A stretch of DNA of 64,000 bases from Phytopseudomonas argentinensis (GTDB lineage Bacteria > Pseudomonadota > Gammaproteobacteria > Pseudomonadales > Pseudomonadaceae), in contig NZ_FORC01000001.1 in the NCBI RefSeq assembly GCF_900113905.1, positions 1,734,060 to 1,798,059 on the forward strand, written 5' to 3'. Positions 61,409 through 64,000 of the stretch are shown here, in pieces. Under the pieces are notes generated by a model. That model did no database searches, had not been told where the DNA came from, and worked only from the letters and a program-made list of their open reading frames with translations. A program made the translations under genes and the position numbers. Within the stretch, counting starts at the first letter, position 1, and each line of letters starts with the position of its first letter.

Positions 61409-62644
61409 GTGCGCAATATCCTGGTCATCGAAGACAGCCCGCTGGTGCTCAAGATCCTCGAGCACCTGTTCCGCCAGGAGCCGGATCTGCAACCGGTATT
61501 CTGCGCGTCGCTCGGCGAGGCCGAGGTCATGCTGGAGACCTCGGCGGACCTGTTCTTCGCCGCCGTCGTCGACCTGCACCTGCCCGATGCACCGGATGGC
61601 GAAAGCGTCGACCTGGTGATGCGCTACGCCCTGCCCTGCATCGTGCTCAGCGGCTCGTACAACGAGAAGCGCCGTGACGAGCTGCTGCTCAAGGGCGTGG
61701 TCGACTACGTGCTCAAGGAAAGCCAGCATTCCTACGAATACGCCTTCCGCCTGCTGCACCGCCTGGAGAGCAACAGCCAGGTGAAGATCCTGGTCGCCGA
61801 GGACTCGGACGCCACCCGCAACTTCATTCGCCACGTGCTGGCCCCGCATCGCTACCAGATCGTCGACGCCAGGGACGGCGAGGAAGCCCTGCGCATCCTC
61901 CAGGCGCAGCCGGATATCGACATGCTGGTGGTCGACCACAGCATGCCGGGCATCAGCGGTTTCGAACTGGTCAAGCTGCTGCGCCAGAAAATGAAACGCA
62001 ACGACCTGGTGATTCTCGGCCTGTCCGCCGACACCAAGGGTTCGCTGAGCGCCATGTTCATCAAGCACGGCGCCGATGACTTCCTGCGCAAGCCGTTCTG
62101 CCCCGAGGAGCTCAACTGCCGGGTGATTTCCACCCTGGAGCGCCGCGACATGCTGCGCGCCCTGAAGAAAGCCGCACAGTTCGACGCCCTCACCGGCCTG
62201 AACAACCGCCGGGCCTTTTCCGAACAGGGCATTCAGCAATTCCAGCAGGCACAGCGCAATGGTCAGCAACTGAGCGTGGCGATGCTCGACATGGACCTGT
62301 TCAAGCAGATCAACGACGAGTACGGCCACGCTGCCGGCGATGCCGCACTGATCGCCTTCAGCCGGGCATTCGCTGCAGCCTTCCCGGATGCCCTGCTCGG
62401 GCGCCTGGGCGGCGAGGAGTTCGCCATGATCAGCGCGCAGCCTGCCGAGCGACTGAGCCGCGAACTCGACCAGCTGCGCAATCACTGCCGGCAACTCAAG
62501 TACGCGGTGGGCGCGCCGCCGCTGTCGTTCAGCGCCGGCATCCACCAGGGGGTACCCGAGGATCTGGAAAGCCTGCTGCACCTGGCGGATCAACAGCTCT
62601 ACCAGGCCAAGCGTCAGGGTCGCGGCCGAACCAACTGGCAATGA
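61409..62644 (+). CDS. Response regulator with two REC domains and a GGDEF domain
   Basis: Diguanylate cyclase of 411 residues, GTG start at 61409 after GGGAAGGGGG. REC1 (about 1-120, ILVIEDSPLVLKILEHLF; its acceptor region AAVVDLHLPDA has an Asp). REC2 (about 128-245, ILVAEDSDATRNFIRHVLA, acceptor in VVDHSMPGISGF). GGDEF domain (about 255-411) with an intact active-site motif GGEEF and DALTGLNNRRAF before it, so it should make c-di-GMP. No Rxx D inhibitory site five residues upstream is evident: the sequence is LLGRLGGEEF. A two-receiver arrangement suggests integration of two phosphorelay inputs. Confidence 0.93.
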   Translation: MRNILVIEDSPLVLKILEHLFRQEPDLQPVFCASLGEAEVMLETSADLFFAAVVDLHLPDAPDGESVDLVMRYALPCIVLSGSYNEKRRDELLLKGVVDYVLKESQHSYEYAFRLLHRLESNSQVKILVAEDSDATRNFIRHVLAPHRYQIVDARDGEEALRILQAQPDIDMLVVDHSMPGISGFELVKLLRQKMKRNDLVILGLSADTKGSLSAMFIKHGADDFLRKPFCPEELNCRVISTLERRDMLRALKKAAQFDALTGLNNRRAFSEQGIQQFQQAQRNGQQLSVAMLDMDLFKQINDEYGHAAGDAALIAFSRAFAAAFPDALLGRLGGEEFAMISAQPAERLSRELDQLRNHCRQLKYAVGAPPLSFSAGIHQGVPEDLESLLHLADQQLYQAKRQGRGRTNWQ

Positions 62645-62648
62645 CCGC

Positions 62649-63392
62649 TCAGCGCGGCCCCTGGAGGCCATAGCGCGCCATGATCTCGGCATAGCTGCCG
62701 TCTGCCTGCATGGCGGCGATGGCGGCATTGAAGCGGCGGGCGATCTCGGCGTGGCCGGCATGGCTGAGTCGGATAAGAATGTGCAGATTGTTTTCGCTCA
62801 GCGGCGCGGGCAAAAACTCCAGATCGTCGGCAATATCCTTGAGCGCATGGTTGAACAGGAAGCGGGCGACGTACTCGTCCTCCAGCGCCAGGCGCACCCG
62901 CCCGCGGTGGACCATGCGCGCGGCGTTCTCGAAACTGCTGACCTCGACGGTCTGCAGCTGGCGGTCAGCCGTGAATGCCGGGAAATAGGCATAGCCGCGA
63001 CGCACGGCGATTTCATGGGCATAGAGGTCGGACAGCTTGCTGAAGCTGATGGCGGCGCCCTTGCGCTGCACTAGCCGAATCCGATTGACCAGATAGGGCG
63101 CCGAGAAATACCCGAAGGCCTCGCGCTCCTGGCTATACCAGGCAGTGATCAGTACATCGTAGTCGCCACGCTGCACCCCCAGCACCGCCCGCTGCCAGGG
63201 CACTTCGCGGTAGTCGCTGGTATAGCCGGCACGGCTCAGTGCGGTGCTCACCAGTTCAGTCGCCACACCATTGCCCGGCAGGCGTTGATCGGTGAACGGT
63301 GGCCAGCTATCGGCGACCAGACGCAGGTGTTCAGCGCACGCGAGCCACGGCAACAGCATCAGCGACAGCAACCAGAGGCGCCAGGTTTTCAA
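62649..63392 (-). CDS. Periplasmic solute-binding (PBP2, SBP_bac_3-type) protein
   Basis: I choose a TTG start at 63392, since the protein then begins with a typical signal peptide (MKTWRLWLLSLMLLPWLACA after the initiator) and is 247 residues; earlier in-frame starts would add an unlikely Arg-rich leader. The domain (about 25-245) matches amino-acid-type binding proteins: LVADSWPPFTDQRLPGNGVATELV, YFSAPYLVNRIRLVQRKG and the C-terminal NAAIAAMQADGSYAEIMARYGL. No ABC genes are next to it, so it may be a stand-alone sensor-type or orphan binding protein. Ends convergent with the GGDEF gene. Confidence 0.85.
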   Translation of the reverse strand: MKTWRLWLLSLMLLPWLACAEHLRLVADSWPPFTDQRLPGNGVATELVSTALSRAGYTSDYREVPWQRAVLGVQRGDYDVLITAWYSQEREAFGYFSAPYLVNRIRLVQRKGAAISFSKLSDLYAHEIAVRRGYAYFPAFTADRQLQTVEVSSFENAARMVHRGRVRLALEDEYVARFLFNHALKDIADDLEFLPAPLSENNLHILIRLSHAGHAEIARRFNAAIAAMQADGSYAEIMARYGLQGPR

Positions 63393-63679
63393 TAGTGGTA
63401 AGCCCTGCAGATGGACGAGAAAGCGGTCGCGGCGACGCGCGCCCCTAATAGCTGATAGACAAGATAACGGCAAATAGCCAGTGCAGTTCATCCATTGATC
63501 TCTATCTGCCAGACGAAATTGGCCAGCCAGCGGTTCGAGGAGCCCTGACCGATCCAGGGCCTGGCGGCACCGGCAGACGCATGGGCCGCGGCCGTCCACA
63601 GCCTGGCCACGCCTTCAGGTAAACTGCGCCGTTTCGCGCCGGCCTGTCATGCCGGCGCACTGCGTATGAGGAACAGGCC

Positions 63680-64000
63680 GTGCTTTCACCCCAGGTTGTC
63701 ATCATCGGCGCCGGCGCTGCCGGGTTGATGTGCGCGATGACCGCCGCCGCCCGCGGGCGCCGCGTGCTGCTGCTCGACCACGCCAACAAGGCCGGCAAGA
63801 AAATCCTCATGTCCGGTGGCGGGCGCTGCAACTTCACCAATATGTACTGCGAGCCCGGCAACTTTCTGTCGCACAACCCGCACTTCTGCAAGTCGGCGCT
63901 GGCGCGCTTCACCCAATGGGATTTCATCGCCCTGGTCGCCAAGCACGGCGTGCCCTATCACGAGAAGAAACTCGGCCAGCTGTTCTGCGACAACAAGTCC
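63680..64000 (+). CDS. YhiN/HI0933-family flavoprotein (start only)
   Basis: GTG start at 63680 with GAGGAA 6 nt upstream; 107 codons up to the window edge. The reading begins VLSPQVVIIGAGAAGLMCAM, an FAD-binding GxGxxG motif, followed by GKKILMSGGGRCNFTN, which is diagnostic for the HI0933-like (BaiN/YhiN) family. Function of most members is unknown. The C-terminal three quarters are off the window. An 8-bp GC hairpin (63636-63658) precedes it. Confidence 0.9.
   Translation, partial: MLSPQVVIIGAGAAGLMCAMTAAARGRRVLLLDHANKAGKKILMSGGGRCNFTNMYCEPGNFLSHNPHFCKSALARFTQWDFIALVAKHGVPYHEKKLGQLFCDNKS

Overview
The window is a GC-rich chromosomal segment of a Pseudomonas (Gammaproteobacteria). The gene order dnaB-rplI-DUF2232-rpsR-rpsF-rlmB-rnr-2x tRNA-Leu-(MCP)-purA-hisZ-hflCK-hflX-hfq-miaA-mutL-amiB-tsaE-nnr / queG-orn-rsgA-motBA-HDOD-rhodanese-psd-PilZ-fimX-serB is the Pseudomonas core order as I know it. 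REP/REPIN palindromes typical of the genus lie between genes. It is close to the P. aeruginosa layout but differs by an MCP gene between the tRNAs and purA, a membrane methyltransferase between orn and rsgA, and no recognisable DUF2065 gene between hflC and hisZ. I cannot name the species from sequence alone.

Layout. 1-7000: replication, ribosome and RNA-processing genes, all leftward. 7049-7341: two tandem tRNA-Leu(CAG) genes with a sigma70 promoter and a terminator, rightward. 7397-22559: leftward block of MCP, purA, hisZ, then the tsaE-amiB-mutL-miaA-hfq-hflX-hflK-hflC superoperon with nnr at its head. 22618-31622: queG, orn, a membrane methyltransferase, rsgA, the MotA/MotB stator (with a FliA-type promoter), an HDOD protein, a sulfurtransferase and Psd. 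31752-38852: surface-motility and signalling genes (PilZ-domain protein, FimX, SerB, a membrane protein with an acidic linker). 39153-44592: leftward lsfA-ssuEADCBF sulfonate-sulfur operon. 44741-49196: sugar acetyltransferase, DMP19 protein, DNA polymerase II, a methyltransferase. 49315-53566: Kup potassium transporter divergent from a KdpD-type kinase lacking its N-terminal domains, plus KdpE. 54128-58387: betI-betB-betA (choline to glycine betaine). 58498-64000: MFS exporter, DbpA, a REC-REC-GGDEF diguanylate cyclase, a periplasmic binding protein and the start of a YhiN-type flavoprotein.

Themes. Potassium uptake (kup/kdpDE) and betaine synthesis (betIBA) adjoin and form an osmoadaptation neighbourhood. 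FimX, the PilZ protein, the GGDEF protein and the MotAB stator place several c-di-GMP/motility functions in one window. The ssu genes with LsfA form a sulfate-starvation unit.

The most unusual observation is a pair of related elements (35724-35922 and 53567-54054) with about 20-bp terminal inverted repeats. Each directly abuts the stop codon of a gene (serB, kdpE), is flanked by a 3-bp direct repeat identical to that stop codon, and carries a different REP-type palindrome about 80 bp from its left end. They look like small non-autonomous transposable elements that enter at stop codons. A second oddity is a diverged second copy of the betI 3' end just downstream of betI, across a palindromic repeat. 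No CRISPR array, prophage, integron or large genomic island is visible.
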